A DNA stretch of 64,000 nucleotides from assembly GCF_013359815.1 (NCBI RefSeq), contig NZ_JABMCF010000032.1:62001-126000 (forward strand), written 5' to 3'. Source of the stretch: Curtobacterium flaccumfaciens (GTDB lineage Bacteria; Actinomycetota; Actinomycetes; Actinomycetales; Microbacteriaceae). The notes under the pieces were generated by a model that made no database searches, was not told the origin of the DNA, and was given only the letters and a program-made list of their open reading frames with translations. This document shows, in pieces, positions 7,631-16,028 of this stretch. A program made the translations under genes and the position numbers. Positions within the stretch are counted from its first letter, which is position 1, and each line of letters begins with the position of its first letter.

Positions 7631-10600
7631 GCAGCGCTGCCGGAACGCGCCGCTCGTCGCCGCTGTCGTTCCTGCCGGAGTTCCACGCGTTCCTGGCGTC
7701 GCTCGGCGCGCGCCTGCTTCCGGGTCTTGCCCGCGGCGATCCGGTCGTCGTTGCGCTCGCGAGCCCGCTCGACGACGAAGTACAGCGCCGGCAACACCAC
7801 GAGCGTCAGCAGCGTCGACGACACCAGGCCACCGATCACGACCAGCGCCAGCGGCTGCGAGATGAAGCCGGACTTGCCTGTCAGCCCGATCGCCATGGGC
7901 AGCAGCGCGAAGATCGTCGCCATCGCCGTCATCAGGATCGGACGGAGGCGTCGTGTGGCGCCCTCGATCAGGGCCTCGCGCACCCGCAACCCGCGCCGTC
8001 GGTACTGGTTGACGAGGTCGATGAGCACGATCGCGTTCGTCACGACGATGCCGACGAGCATGAGCAGACCAATCAGCGACGCGACACCGATCGGGACGCC
8101 CGACGCGATCTGCAGCAGGATCGCGCCCGTCGCCGCGAACGGCACCGACACGAGCAGCAGCAGCGGCTGGAGCAGGCTCCGGAACGTCGCGACCATGATC
8201 ACGTAGACGATCAGCACGGCGACCAGCACCGCGAGCCCGAGCTGCGAGAACGCCGACGACTGGCTGGCGGCGACGCCACCGATCGAGGCGGTCGCACCCT
8301 TCGGCAGGTCGAGCTCGTCGACGGCGGTCGTGACGGACTGCACGGCCGCACCGAGGTTCGTGGCGTCCGGCGTCACGGTGATCGTGGCGGTGCGGGCCGC
8401 GTTCGTCGTGGTGACCGTGGTGGGGCCCTCGGACTCCTCGACCGTGGCGACGTCGGACAGCGGGACCGTGCCGGTGCTCGTCGGCACGTCGAGTGCACGG
8501 AGCGCGGCGATGGTGGTCGGCGGCTCCGGGTCGGCGATGTAGACGTCGAGCGTCGCGTCGTCGATCTCGATGCTGCCGGTGTCCCGCGGCGAGACCGCGG
8601 CGGCGACGAGGCCACCCACCTGGGTCTCGGTGAGGCCGAGTGACGCTGCCTCTTGGCGGTCGACCCGGACGGCGAGGAACGGTTCCGCCGCGGACAGGTT
8701 GCTCGTGGCGCCCGTGGTGTCCGGGACCGACTGCATGGTCTTCAGCACCTGGCGCGACGCCGTCTCGAGCTGCGACTGGGTCGGCGCGGTCACGTCGACC
8801 TCGATGTCGCTGCTGCCACCGAACCCGCCACCGGACGACGCGATGGTGACCTCGCCGACGTCCTCGATCGCCCCGATCGACTTCCGGGCGTCGGCCTGGA
8901 TCGTGGGCTGGTCGGCTTCGGCGTCGGTCGTGACGGCGTACTGCACCGAGGCGCTGCCGCCCCCGCCGAACGCCGCCTGGATCGACTGGCCGCTCGTGCC
9001 GATGGTGGTCTGCACGGTCTCGACGCCGTCGACGTCCTGCAGTGCCCGCTCGACCTTGCGTGCGGACTCGGACTGGACGGCGAGACTCGAACCGGCCTTC
9101 AGGTCCTGCGTGACCGTGAACGTGTTCTGCCCCGAGTCGCCCAGGTAGTTCGTGGTGACGAACGGCAGCGTGGCGACCGTTCCGCCGAGCACGATCACGG
9201 CGAGCAGGATGACGACGACCGGCTTGCGGACGACCCACCGGAGCACCGGCAGGTAGACGCGGCGCAGACGGTCGACCCGGCCGGCGTCGTGCAGGTCCGC
9301 GGCGGAGGCGAGCGCACCCTCCGAGCGGTCGCCCTCGTGCGCGCGCTCGGCATCGATCGCCGACGGTGCCGCTTCCGCGTCCGTGGGCGCTTCCGCTGCC
9401 GCCGTCGCGTCGCCCGGCTTCGCCTTCGGCGGGCGCAGCCACCAGTACGCCAGCACCGGCACGATGGTGAGCGAGACGAACAGCGACGCGACGAGCGCCA
9501 GGGTGACCGTCACGGCGAACGGTCGGAACAGCTCCCCCACGAGTTCTGCGACGAAGGCGACCGGCAGGAACACCGCGACGGTGGTCAGGGTCGAGGCGGT
9601 GACCGCTCCGGCGACCTCGCGAACGGCGTCCCGCACGGCCTGGCCGCGGTCGACGCCGGGGAGCATGTGCCGCTTGATGTTCTCGATGACGACGATGGAG
9701 TCGTCGACCACGCGGCCGATCGCGATCGTGAGGGCCGCCAGCGTGATGATGTTGAGCGTGTACCCGGCGGCGCGCATGCCGATCGCCGCGAGGAGCACCG
9801 ACGTCGGGATCGAGATCGCGGTGACGAGCGTGGAGCGCCACGACAGCAGGAAGACCAGGATGACGAGCACCGCGAAGGCGAGCCCGAGCAGGCCTTCCTC
9901 GGCCAGGGAGTCGATGGACTGCTGGATGTAGGGCGCCTGGTCGAAGACGACGGTGAAGCGGGGGTCGCCCTCGATCTTGTCCTCGATGCCGGGCAGGGCG
10001 TCGCGGACGGTGTTCGAGACGTCGACGGTGTTGGCTTCCTGCGTCTTCGTGATCGAGATCGTCAGCGCCTGCTGCCCGTCCACGCGGCTGATGGAGGTGC
10101 GCGGCGACTCGGCGATGGCGACCTTCGCGACGTCGCCCAGGGTGGTGTCCGTCGGCGTGGCCGCGGTCGTCGACCCGCCCGCCGCGGCGTCACCGGTGGG
10201 AGCGGCACCGCTCGCGCCAGTGCCGGCCGTACCCGTGCCGGTTCCGGTCGCACCGGCGCCGGTCCCGGTCGCACCGGCGCCGGTCGCCCCCGTACCGCTC
10301 GCACCCGCAGCCGTGCCGTCACCGGACGAGGCCGTCCCGTCGGCACCGGCGGCACCCGACCCGGTCCCGTCCGAACTCGACGACCCCGACGAGCTCGTGA
10401 GCGGCAGGGCGCGGATGTCCTTGAGCGACGCGATCCGCTCGCCCGTCTGCACCGACAGGGTCGAGCCGTCCTCGGTGAGGGTGCCGCCGGGGATCAGGGT
10501 GCCGTTGTCGTCGAGCGCGTCCGAGATCGCCGTCTGGCTGAGGCCGCGGGCGGCGAGCTCGTCCTGGTCCGGCGTGATAACGACCCGACGACCCGGGTTG

Positions 10601-11124
10601 CCGAAGACGTCCGCCTGCCGCACACCGTCGAGCTTCTCGAGGTCGGGGATCGCCGAGGCCTGCAGCCGGTCGACGAGCTGTTCCTGGTTGCCGGACGCCG
10701 AGACGGCGACCTGCAGCACCGGCAGGTCGTCGAAGGACCCGGTGACGATCTGCGTCTGCACCGAGTCGGGCAGCGACAGCGCGTTCACCGCGGTCTGGAT
10801 CTTGTCCTCGGCGCTGGCCAGGTTCGATCCGTACTGGAACGACGCCGACACCACGCTCTGCCCGGTCGACGAGGTCGCACTGGTCGACTCGAGGTCCGGG
10901 ACGACCTGGATCGCCTGTTCGATCTTGGTCGAGACGTCGTTCGACACGACCTCTGGCGTGGCTCCGGGGTAGGCGCTGACGATCGCGACCTGCGGGAACT
11001 CGACGCTGGGGATCAGCTCCTGCTTGAGGCTCGAGAGCGCGATGCCGCCGAAGACCGCGACCACGATCGTGACGAGCGCGATGAGGGCCCGGTTGCGCAG
11101 GCTGAAGACCGAGAGGAGGTGCAC
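7627..11124 (-). CDS. RND family (AcrB/HAE1-like) efflux transporter permease
   Basis: Large membrane transporter of 1165 residues using proton flux to export substrates. It has the RND layout: TM1 near the N-terminus (ALIALVTIVVAVFGGIAL), a first large outer loop, a block of helices with GRVVDDSIVVIENIKRH (the TM4 acidic proton relay) and AVTASTLTTVAVFLPVAF, a second loop, and a C-terminal block with PFAATGAILLQIASG and GIVVTNAIVLIDLVNQYRRRG. Residues about 243-335 form a Ser/Gly/Ala/Thr insertion absent from standard AcrB. The tail is strongly basic. No periplasmic adaptor gene lies next to it. The GTG start at 11124 gives MHLLSVFSLRNRALIALV, typical of the family. Confidence 0.9.
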   Translation of the reverse strand: MHLLSVFSLRNRALIALVTIVVAVFGGIALSSLKQELIPSVEFPQVAIVSAYPGATPEVVSNDVSTKIEQAIQVVPDLESTSATSSTGQSVVSASFQYGSNLASAEDKIQTAVNALSLPDSVQTQIVTGSFDDLPVLQVAVSASGNQEQLVDRLQASAIPDLEKLDGVRQADVFGNPGRRVVITPDQDELAARGLSQTAISDALDDNGTLIPGGTLTEDGSTLSVQTGERIASLKDIRALPLTSSSGSSSSDGTGSGAAGADGTASSGDGTAAGASGTGATGAGATGTGAGATGTGTGTAGTGASGAAPTGDAAAGGSTTAATPTDTTLGDVAKVAIAESPRTSISRVDGQQALTISITKTQEANTVDVSNTVRDALPGIEDKIEGDPRFTVVFDQAPYIQQSIDSLAEEGLLGLAFAVLVILVFLLSWRSTLVTAISIPTSVLLAAIGMRAAGYTLNIITLAALTIAIGRVVDDSIVVIENIKRHMLPGVDRGQAVRDAVREVAGAVTASTLTTVAVFLPVAFVAELVGELFRPFAVTVTLALVASLFVSLTIVPVLAYWWLRPPKAKPGDATAAAEAPTDAEAAPSAIDAERAHEGDRSEGALASAADLHDAGRVDRLRRVYLPVLRWVVRKPVVVILLAVIVLGGTVATLPFVTTNYLGDSGQNTFTVTQDLKAGSSLAVQSESARKVERALQDVDGVETVQTTIGTSGQSIQAAFGGGGSASVQYAVTTDAEADQPTIQADARKSIGAIEDVGEVTIASSGGGFGGSSDIEVDVTAPTQSQLETASRQVLKTMQSVPDTTGATSNLSAAEPFLAVRVDRQEAASLGLTETQVGGLVAAAVSPRDTGSIEIDDATLDVYIADPEPPTTIAALRALDVPTSTGTVPLSDVATVEESEGPTTVTTTNAARTATITVTPDATNLGAAVQSVTTAVDELDLPKGATASIGGVAASQSSAFSQLGLAVLVAVLIVYVIMVATFRSLLQPLLLLVSVPFAATGAILLQIASGVPIGVASLIGLLMLVGIVVTNAIVLIDLVNQYRRRGLRVREALIEGATRRLRPILMTAMATIFALLPMAIGLTGKSGFISQPLALVVIGGLVSSTLLTLVVLPALYFVVERARERNDDRIAAGKTRKQARAERRQERVELRQERQRRRAARSGSAA

Positions 11125-11174
11125 GTCATCGATCCTCGCAGGACCGACCGACCGACGAACGTTCGGCTGGCAGC

Positions 11175-11259
11175 CAGAACCCGCCGTCGGATCAAGACGG
11201 AGCAGCCAGAACCCGCCGTCGGATCAGGACTGCAGGATCAGAACCCGCCGAGCAACAGG
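11175..11259. repeat. 32-bp tandem repeat reaching into the end of the DUF6518 gene
   Basis: The word CAGAACCCGCC occurs at 11175, 11207 and 11239, exactly 32 bp apart; the first two are extended by GTCGGATCA. The third copy is the last codons of the DUF6518 gene. The repeat fills most of the gap before the RND gene. Confidence 0.85.
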
Positions 11260-11912
11260 TACGCCCCGAGCACCGCGACCGTCCCGACCACCCCGGTGCC
11301 GAGCGCCACCACGCGCCCGACGGGTGAGCGGGTGCCGACGACCCCGATGCCGAGGAGCACCACCCCGACGACGATCTCGACGGCCCAGGTGACGTGCCCC
11401 GTCGTCGCGGCGACCTGCAGCAGCCCGCGGATCCCCTCACCGACGAGCACCGCGGCCGTCACACCGAACGCCCCCGCGCGCCACCGGGCGTCGCGGGACC
11501 GCACCGCCACGGCGGCCGCTCCGGCCAGCAGCCCGGCCGGCACCCCGAGCAGCACCCAGGGGTTCGTGATCGACAGCACGTCGGGGAACCCGCGCAGGAC
11601 CGTCGTGGCCCAGTACCCGACGTGCATGAGCTCGAGGAGCACGACGCCGAGCACCATCGCCGACGGCAGGGCGACCCGGCCCCCTCGTGCTCCGGCGACC
11701 AGGCACAGCAGCGCGGCAACGAGGAACCACGGTCCGGCCGAGTTCGACACGGAGGCGAGTGCGGGCACGGCCTGCCCGAACGAGGTCAGGACGCCCGCCA
11801 GGAACGCCCCGCTCAGCGCGATGGTGACCCGCACCACGGCGGGGACCGCCGCGGGCGGCTCGACGGATGTCGGCACAGCGGAGCGGGTTCCGGCGGACAG
11901 GGTCGCGTTCAT
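11238..11912 (-). CDS. DUF6518-like integral membrane protein
   Basis: Hydrophobic protein of 224 residues with about seven membrane segments. The order SNSAGPWFLVAALLCLVAGA, ELMHVGYWATTVLRGFPD, GVPAGLLAGAAAVAVRSRD and LVGEGIRGLLQV resembles DUF6518 proteins of Actinobacteria, whose function is unknown. ATG 11912 follows a GAGGCT box by 6 nt (leaderless). The last codons lie inside a 32-bp tandem repeat, so the C-terminus may vary between strains. Family call is from memory of the pattern. Confidence 0.65.
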   Translation of the reverse strand: MNATLSAGTRSAVPTSVEPPAAVPAVVRVTIALSGAFLAGVLTSFGQAVPALASVSNSAGPWFLVAALLCLVAGARGGRVALPSAMVLGVVLLELMHVGYWATTVLRGFPDVLSITNPWVLLGVPAGLLAGAAAVAVRSRDARWRAGAFGVTAAVLVGEGIRGLLQVAATTGHVTWAVEIVVGVVLLGIGVVGTRSPVGRVVALGTGVVGTVAVLGAYLLLGGF

Positions 11913-12003
11913 GGCACCAGCCTCGCCGGACCCCACCGACGCCGCATCACCCCGAGGAGCGAGAACCCCCGACCCGGCCTCACCCCAGAGGATGACGCCG
12001 AAC

Positions 12004-12071
12004 CCGGCAGAACACCGAGCCCGGCAAGACACCGAGCCCCGCATGACACCGAGTCCGGCGGACGACGCCGA
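12004..12071. repeat. 17-bp tandem repeat, about four units
   Basis: Units CCGGCAGAACACCGAGC (12004-12020), CCGGCAAGACACCGAGC (12021-12037), CCCGCATGACACCGAGT (12038-12054) and a diverged fourth. They lie between the 5' end of the DUF6518 gene and the 3' end of the MocR gene. Confidence 0.85.
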
Positions 12072-12090
12072 CCCTCGGACGACGCACCGC

Positions 12091-13542
12091 TCAGACCACC
12101 GCCGCCAACGACCCCCGCACCCCGCTCGTCTCGCCGCCCACCCGTTCCCACGACCGCGACAGCACGTCCACCAACCGCCCCCGGTCCGCCGGGGCCATCG
12201 TGAACGGCACCCGCAGGAACCGCTCGAACCCACCGTCCGGCCCGAACACCCCGCCCGAGGCCAGCACCACACCCTCGGCCCGCGCGGCGAGCACGAGCGC
12301 GCTCGACACCGGTCGGCCGAGCCCCACCCACGTCGTCAACCCGCCCGCCGGCGCCGGGACGTCCCACTCCGGGAGCCGCGCCCGGAGCGCCCCCACGACC
12401 GCGTCGCGACCTTCGCGCAGGGACGCACGCCGCGCCTCCAGGACGGCCGCCGTGCGCGGGACCAGCTCGCGCACGACCAGCTGGTCGAGCACGGGGGTGC
12501 CGAGGTCGCCCGTCGGGCGGGCGAGCAGCAGCCGCTGCAGCAGCGCCGGGTCGGCACGGATCCAGCCGATCCGCAGGCCGCCCCAGAAGACCTTGGCGGC
12601 GGAACCGATCATCACGACCGACGACCCCGACGGGTCCGCCGCCGCCAACGGCGGCGACGGCTCCCCGTCGATCCGCAGCTCCCCCATCGTCTCGTCGGCG
12701 ATCACGATCGTGCCGACCGAGGACGCGACCGACAGCAGGAGCCGGCGCGTCGACGCGGACATGGTCGCACCGGTCGGGTTGTGGAGCTCGGGCATGACGT
12801 ACGCGACGGAGGGCGCGGTGCGACGCAGCGTCGTCTCGAGCGCGGCGGCGTCCCACCCCGTCCGCGCGTCGACGGGGACGCCGACCAGGCGTCCGCCGGC
12901 CTCGCGGAAGGCCTCGTGCGCGTGCGGGTAGGTCGGGGACTCGACGAGCACGGCGTCGCCACGGCGGACGAGCACGCGCGCGAGCAGGGCGATCGCGTGC
13001 TGCGCGCCGAGGGTGACGATGACCTGGGCGGGCTCCGTCGGCAGTCCGCGCTCGGTGTAGCGCGCGGCGATCGCGGCGCGGAGGCCGGGGTCGCCGACGG
13101 TGTCGTAGCCGATGCCGGCGAGCGCCGCCGGCACGTGCCGGACCGCCCGCTCGACCGCCTCGTCGATGCCGGGGGCTGCGTGCAGGGCCGCCTTGCGCAG
13201 GTCGAGCAGGTCCCCCTCGACGACCCCGCCCAGGCGTTCGGGGTCGGGCCGGCCGACCAGGTCACGGGGCAGGTGGACCACGCTGCCGGAGCCACGGACG
13301 GACACCAGGAATCCGTCGGAGCGCAGGCGGGCGTAGGCGTTCGCGACGGTGGTGCGCGAGACGCCGAGGGCTGCGGCCAGGCCGCGCTCGGCCGGCAGCC
13401 GGACGCCCTGGGCGACCCGTCCGTCGATGACGAGGACCCGGAGGGCATCGGCGAGCGCCTCGTAGGCCGGGGCGTCGGTCCCGGCGCGCCAGTCGGTCAG
13501 CAGGTGGGAGGCGGCACGGGCACTGATCAGGACAGGGGGCAC
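12091..13542 (-). CDS. MocR/PdxR-type regulator (GntR HTH + aminotransferase domain)
   Basis: Transcription regulator of 483 residues. Residues about 20-90 are a GntR winged helix (VRLPAERGLAAALGVSRTTVANAYARLRSDGFL). Residues about 130-475 are a class I aminotransferase fold with VTLGAQHAIALLARVL, the Asn/Pro element PELHNPTGATMS, and the PLP-lysine region IGSAAKVFWGGLRIGW. The family senses PLP or an amino compound and often controls the divergent gene. Here that is a YczE-like membrane protein, matching the known MocR-yczE pairing. GTG 13542 lies 6 nt after a TACCGT box (13549-13554), indicating a leaderless mRNA. Confidence 0.88.
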   Translation of the reverse strand: MPPVLISARAASHLLTDWRAGTDAPAYEALADALRVLVIDGRVAQGVRLPAERGLAAALGVSRTTVANAYARLRSDGFLVSVRGSGSVVHLPRDLVGRPDPERLGGVVEGDLLDLRKAALHAAPGIDEAVERAVRHVPAALAGIGYDTVGDPGLRAAIAARYTERGLPTEPAQVIVTLGAQHAIALLARVLVRRGDAVLVESPTYPHAHEAFREAGGRLVGVPVDARTGWDAAALETTLRRTAPSVAYVMPELHNPTGATMSASTRRLLLSVASSVGTIVIADETMGELRIDGEPSPPLAAADPSGSSVVMIGSAAKVFWGGLRIGWIRADPALLQRLLLARPTGDLGTPVLDQLVVRELVPRTAAVLEARRASLREGRDAVVGALRARLPEWDVPAPAGGLTTWVGLGRPVSSALVLAARAEGVVLASGGVFGPDGGFERFLRVPFTMAPADRGRLVDVLSRSWERVGGETSGVRGSLAAVV

Positions 13543-13559
13543 GGGTCCACGGTAGCGCG

Positions 13560-13584
13560 ATTGGCTCTCGACCAGCAGGCCAAT
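13560..13584. promoter_or_regulatory. Candidate MocR operator between divergent genes
   Basis: Inverted repeat ATTGGC (13560-13565) and GCCAAT (13579-13584) with a 13-nt spacer, in the 61-nt region shared by the MocR and YczE promoters. It covers the expected -35 area of the MocR gene. Role inferred from position. Confidence 0.55.
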
Positions 13585-13603
13585 CTGTCGGGACGATGGC
13601 TAC

Positions 13604-14284
13604 ATGCCCCGTCGCACCGCCCTCACCCTGCGCTTCGTCCAGCTCTTCGTCGGACTGTTCCTCTACGGCGCCTCGACCGCACTGCAGGTCCGCGCGGTGG
13701 TCGGTGTGAGCTCGTGGACCGTGCTGACCCAGGGGCTCGAGAACGTCGTGCCGTGGTCGTTCGGCGTCATCACGGTGGTGTCGAGCGGCGTGATCCTGCT
13801 GCTGTGGATCCCGCTCCGCCAGAAGCCGGGCATCGGGACGCTGCTGAACGCCCTGGCGATCGGGCCGAGTGCCGACCTGGTGCTCTGGCTGGTGCCGGAG
13901 CCGTCGGGGATCGTCGCCCGGATCGGGCTGTTCGCGGCGGGACTCGTGCTGCTCGCGGTCGCGACGGCGTTCTACATCGGTGCGGGGTTCGGCACCGGGG
14001 CGCGGGACGGCCTGATGGTGGGCCTGCACCAGCGGCTCGGCTGGCCGATCTGGCTCGCCCGGACCCTGGTCGAGGTCACCGTGGTGATCGTCGGGTGGAT
14101 CCTCGGCGGGGACGTCGGTGCCGGCACCGTCATCGCGGCGTTCGCGATCGGCCCGATGGTCCAGCCGCTCATGCCGCACTTCCGTCGGTTCCCGTGGAGC
14201 CCCGAGCGCACGGCGGCGCCCGCAGCGAACGTCGCCACACCCACCCTGGAGGCCCGCCCCACCCCCGCCACATCCGCTTCGTGA
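13604..14284 (+). CDS. YczE/YitT-like integral membrane protein
   Basis: Membrane protein of 226 residues with about five to six helices. Its start MPRRTALTLRFVQLFVGLFLYGASTALQV and the segment FYIGAGFGTGARDGLMVGLHQRLGWP..ARTLVEVTVVIVGWILGGDVGAGTVI match the YczE family. Function is unknown; members are commonly divergent from MocR regulators, as here, and are suspected vitamin B6 or amine transporters. The TGA stop lies inside a repeated hairpin element, which supplies the last codons. Confidence 0.8.
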   Translation: MPRRTALTLRFVQLFVGLFLYGASTALQVRAVVGVSSWTVLTQGLENVVPWSFGVITVVSSGVILLLWIPLRQKPGIGTLLNALAIGPSADLVLWLVPEPSGIVARIGLFAAGLVLLAVATAFYIGAGFGTGARDGLMVGLHQRLGWPIWLARTLVEVTVVIVGWILGGDVGAGTVIAAFAIGPMVQPLMPHFRRFPWSPERTAAPAANVATPTLEARPTPATSAS

Positions 14285-14331
14285 GCAGGAACGGTCGGGT
14301 CCACTGCCCCGACCCGACCGTTCCTGCTCAC
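14281..14331. repeat. TGAGCAG-family hairpin, copy 2 (perfect 20-bp stem)
   Basis: Left arm GTGAGCAGGAACGGTCGGGT (14281-14300), right arm its exact complement (14312-14331), 11-nt loop. It holds the stop codon of the YczE gene and probably acts as its terminator. It is followed at 14330-14362 by three 11-bp units of GCGATCGCGCG type. Confidence 0.88.
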
Positions 14332-14384
14332 GATCGCGCGGCGATCGCGCGGCGATCGCGTGCGACCCCTTGCGGCCGCGGGGA

Positions 14385-14424
14385 ACGCGATATAGCGTGA
14401 CCTCCGCAGACGCGATACATCGCG
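14385..14424. promoter_or_regulatory. Two related palindromes before the DUF4097-PadR operon
   Basis: ACGCGATATAGCGT (14385-14398) and CGCGATACATCGCG (14411-14424) are near-perfect palindromes with centres 26 bp apart, directly before the ribosome binding site AGGAGG of the operon. They are probably operators for the PadR protein encoded in the same operon (inference). Confidence 0.55.
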
Positions 14425-14440
14425 AGTTCCAGGAGGCAAC

Positions 14441-15310
14441 ATGGCGCAGGAGAAGTGGCTCGTCGACGAGCCCAAGGTCATCGACACCGGCATCGTGCGC
14501 ACCGTGCGTGTCGGCCTCGTCGGCGGGCAGGTGGACGTCGTCGCACACGACGAACCCACGGCCCGGGTCGAGATCCACAGCGTGTCCGGCAAGCAGATGC
14601 TCATCGAGGTCGACGGCGACACCCTCACCGTCGACCACCCCCAGGTCCGGTGGGACGACCCCATCGGGTTCCTGAAGTCCTTCCGCGGCAAGGCCCACGC
14701 CGACGTCAGCATCCTGGTCCCCCGCGACGCCGGCATCACGCTCGGTGTCGTCTCGGCCGGTGCGCTGCTGTCCGGCACGAACCGCGGTGCCACGCTCAAC
14801 ACGGTGTCCGGCGACCTGGTCGTCGACGGCGTCGCGGGTGACGTCACGGTCAACGCCGTCTCGGGCGCCACCACGATCCGCGACCTCGACGGCGCGCTCG
14901 CGGTGCACACCGTCTCCGGCGACGTCGTGGCCACCGGCGAGATCCCGCGGTTCCAGGCCGACGGCGTCTCGGCCGACGTCGTGCTCGACCTGCACGGGGT
15001 CCCCGAGTCCGCCCGCGTCAACACGGTGTCCGGGTCGGTGAGCGTCCGCCTGGCGGACGGCGTCGCCTACAAGTGCACGGTGAACACCGCGACCGGCAAG
15101 CTGCAGTTCGACGACGCCGAGATCCGCGGGGTGCGCGGTTCGTACGTCAAGCAGGGCGGCGAGCTGTCCGGCCAGTGGCTCGACCTGCGGGTGAACTCCG
15201 TCTCCGGCGACATCGCGGTGCTGCACGCCCCGCCGGTCGCCGAGCCGACACCCCCGACGACGACGACCACGCCGACCACCCCGACGAACGAGAGCGAGGT
15301 GCCCGAATGA
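14441..15310 (+). CDS. DUF4097 family beta-repeat protein
   Basis: Protein of 289 residues built of short beta repeats: HSVSG, LNTVSGDL, VNAVSGAT, VHTVSGDV, VNTVSGSV, VNSVSGDI. This NTVSGD-type ladder is typical of DUF4097 (DUF2807-like right-handed beta structure). No signal peptide or membrane segment is seen, so it is probably cytoplasmic; the tail is a Pro/Thr linker. The role is unknown, but the gene is often paired with a PadR regulator and linked to envelope stress. AGGAGG 6 nt before ATG 14441 supports the start. It overlaps the PadR gene by 4 nt (ATGA). Confidence 0.85.
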   Translation: MAQEKWLVDEPKVIDTGIVRTVRVGLVGGQVDVVAHDEPTARVEIHSVSGKQMLIEVDGDTLTVDHPQVRWDDPIGFLKSFRGKAHADVSILVPRDAGITLGVVSAGALLSGTNRGATLNTVSGDLVVDGVAGDVTVNAVSGATTIRDLDGALAVHTVSGDVVATGEIPRFQADGVSADVVLDLHGVPESARVNTVSGSVSVRLADGVAYKCTVNTATGKLQFDDAEIRGVRGSYVKQGGELSGQWLDLRVNSVSGDIAVLHAPPVAEPTPPTTTTTPTTPTNESEVPE

Positions 15311-15888
15311 GCCCCGTCTTCGCCCACGGCCACCTGCGCCTCTACCTGCTCGTCCTGCTGGCCGACCACCCGATGCACGGCTACGAGCTCATCCAGGCAC
15401 TCGGCGACCGCTTCGGCGGCACCTACGTGCCGAGCGCCGGCACCGTCTACCCCCGGCTCGCCAAGCTCGAGGACGACGGCCTGGTCACGAAGACCGCCGA
15501 CGGCCGCAAGACCGTCTACGCGATCACGGACGCCGGCCGTGCCGAGCTCGCGGCACGTGCCGACGAGATCGCCACGGTCGAGTCCGGCGTGAGCGACTCG
15601 GTGAAGTCGCTGGCCGACGGCGTGCGCGCCTCGGTCGGCGAGGCCATGCGCTCGCTCCGTGCCGACCTGGCTGCCGCCGCCGAGAGCCCGGCGACGGGTT
15701 CCGCCGAGGAGCCCGTGTCCGTCCCGTCGGACAGTGCCCGCGCCCTGCGCGAGCTCGAGATGGCGCTGTCGTCGTTCCGGCAGCAGGTGCGTGCGGACCT
15801 GCGCCGTCGGGCGACCCGCGGCACGCTCGGTGCGGACACCGTGACGCGTCTGCGTGACGGCCTGGAGGCCCTGCGCAAGTCGCTCTGA
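15307..15888 (+). CDS. PadR family transcriptional regulator
   Basis: Regulator of 193 residues. The N-terminal winged helix has the PadR signature: RLYLLVLLADHPMHGYELIQALGDRFGGTYVPSAGTVYPRLAKLEDDGLVT, wing DGRKTVYAITDAG. The long Ala/Ser/Arg-rich C-terminal helical part should mediate dimerisation. It is translationally coupled to the DUF4097 gene (4-nt overlap), so it probably controls its own operon through the palindromes at 14385-14424. Confidence 0.9.
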   Translation: MSPVFAHGHLRLYLLVLLADHPMHGYELIQALGDRFGGTYVPSAGTVYPRLAKLEDDGLVTKTADGRKTVYAITDAGRAELAARADEIATVESGVSDSVKSLADGVRASVGEAMRSLRADLAAAAESPATGSAEEPVSVPSDSARALRELEMALSSFRQQVRADLRRRATRGTLGADTVTRLRDGLEALRKSL

Positions 15889-15966
15889 CGGCCCGCGGCC
15901 GACAGGTGGTGGCGACCAGGGCCTCCCGGCCGTCGTCTGCACCGTGTCGCGCCCGACGTCACCCAC

Positions 15967-16028
15967 GGAACCAGGTTCCGGACACAGCACCGTGCAGATG
16001 CGCGGTGCGGTGTCCGGAACCTGGTTCC
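15967..16028. terminator. Long hairpin between convergent PadR and MerR genes
   Basis: Left arm begins GGAACCAGGTTCCGGACAC (15967-15985); its exact complement ends at 16028. The inner parts GCACCG and CGGTGC pair as well. It directly abuts the MerR stop codon, so it should end transcription from both sides. Confidence 0.8.

Noticed and set aside
6170..9841. A 1223-codon open frame on the minus strand
   Set aside because: It overlaps the RND gene in another frame and is antisense to the hydrolase and small membrane protein; its composition is that of an antisense shadow.
8653..14400. A 1915-codon open frame on the plus strand across the RND, DUF6518 and MocR genes
   Set aside because: It lies mostly antisense to three well-supported genes, is built of Arg/Asp/Gly/Pro-rich sequence, and reflects the lack of stop codons in high-GC DNA.
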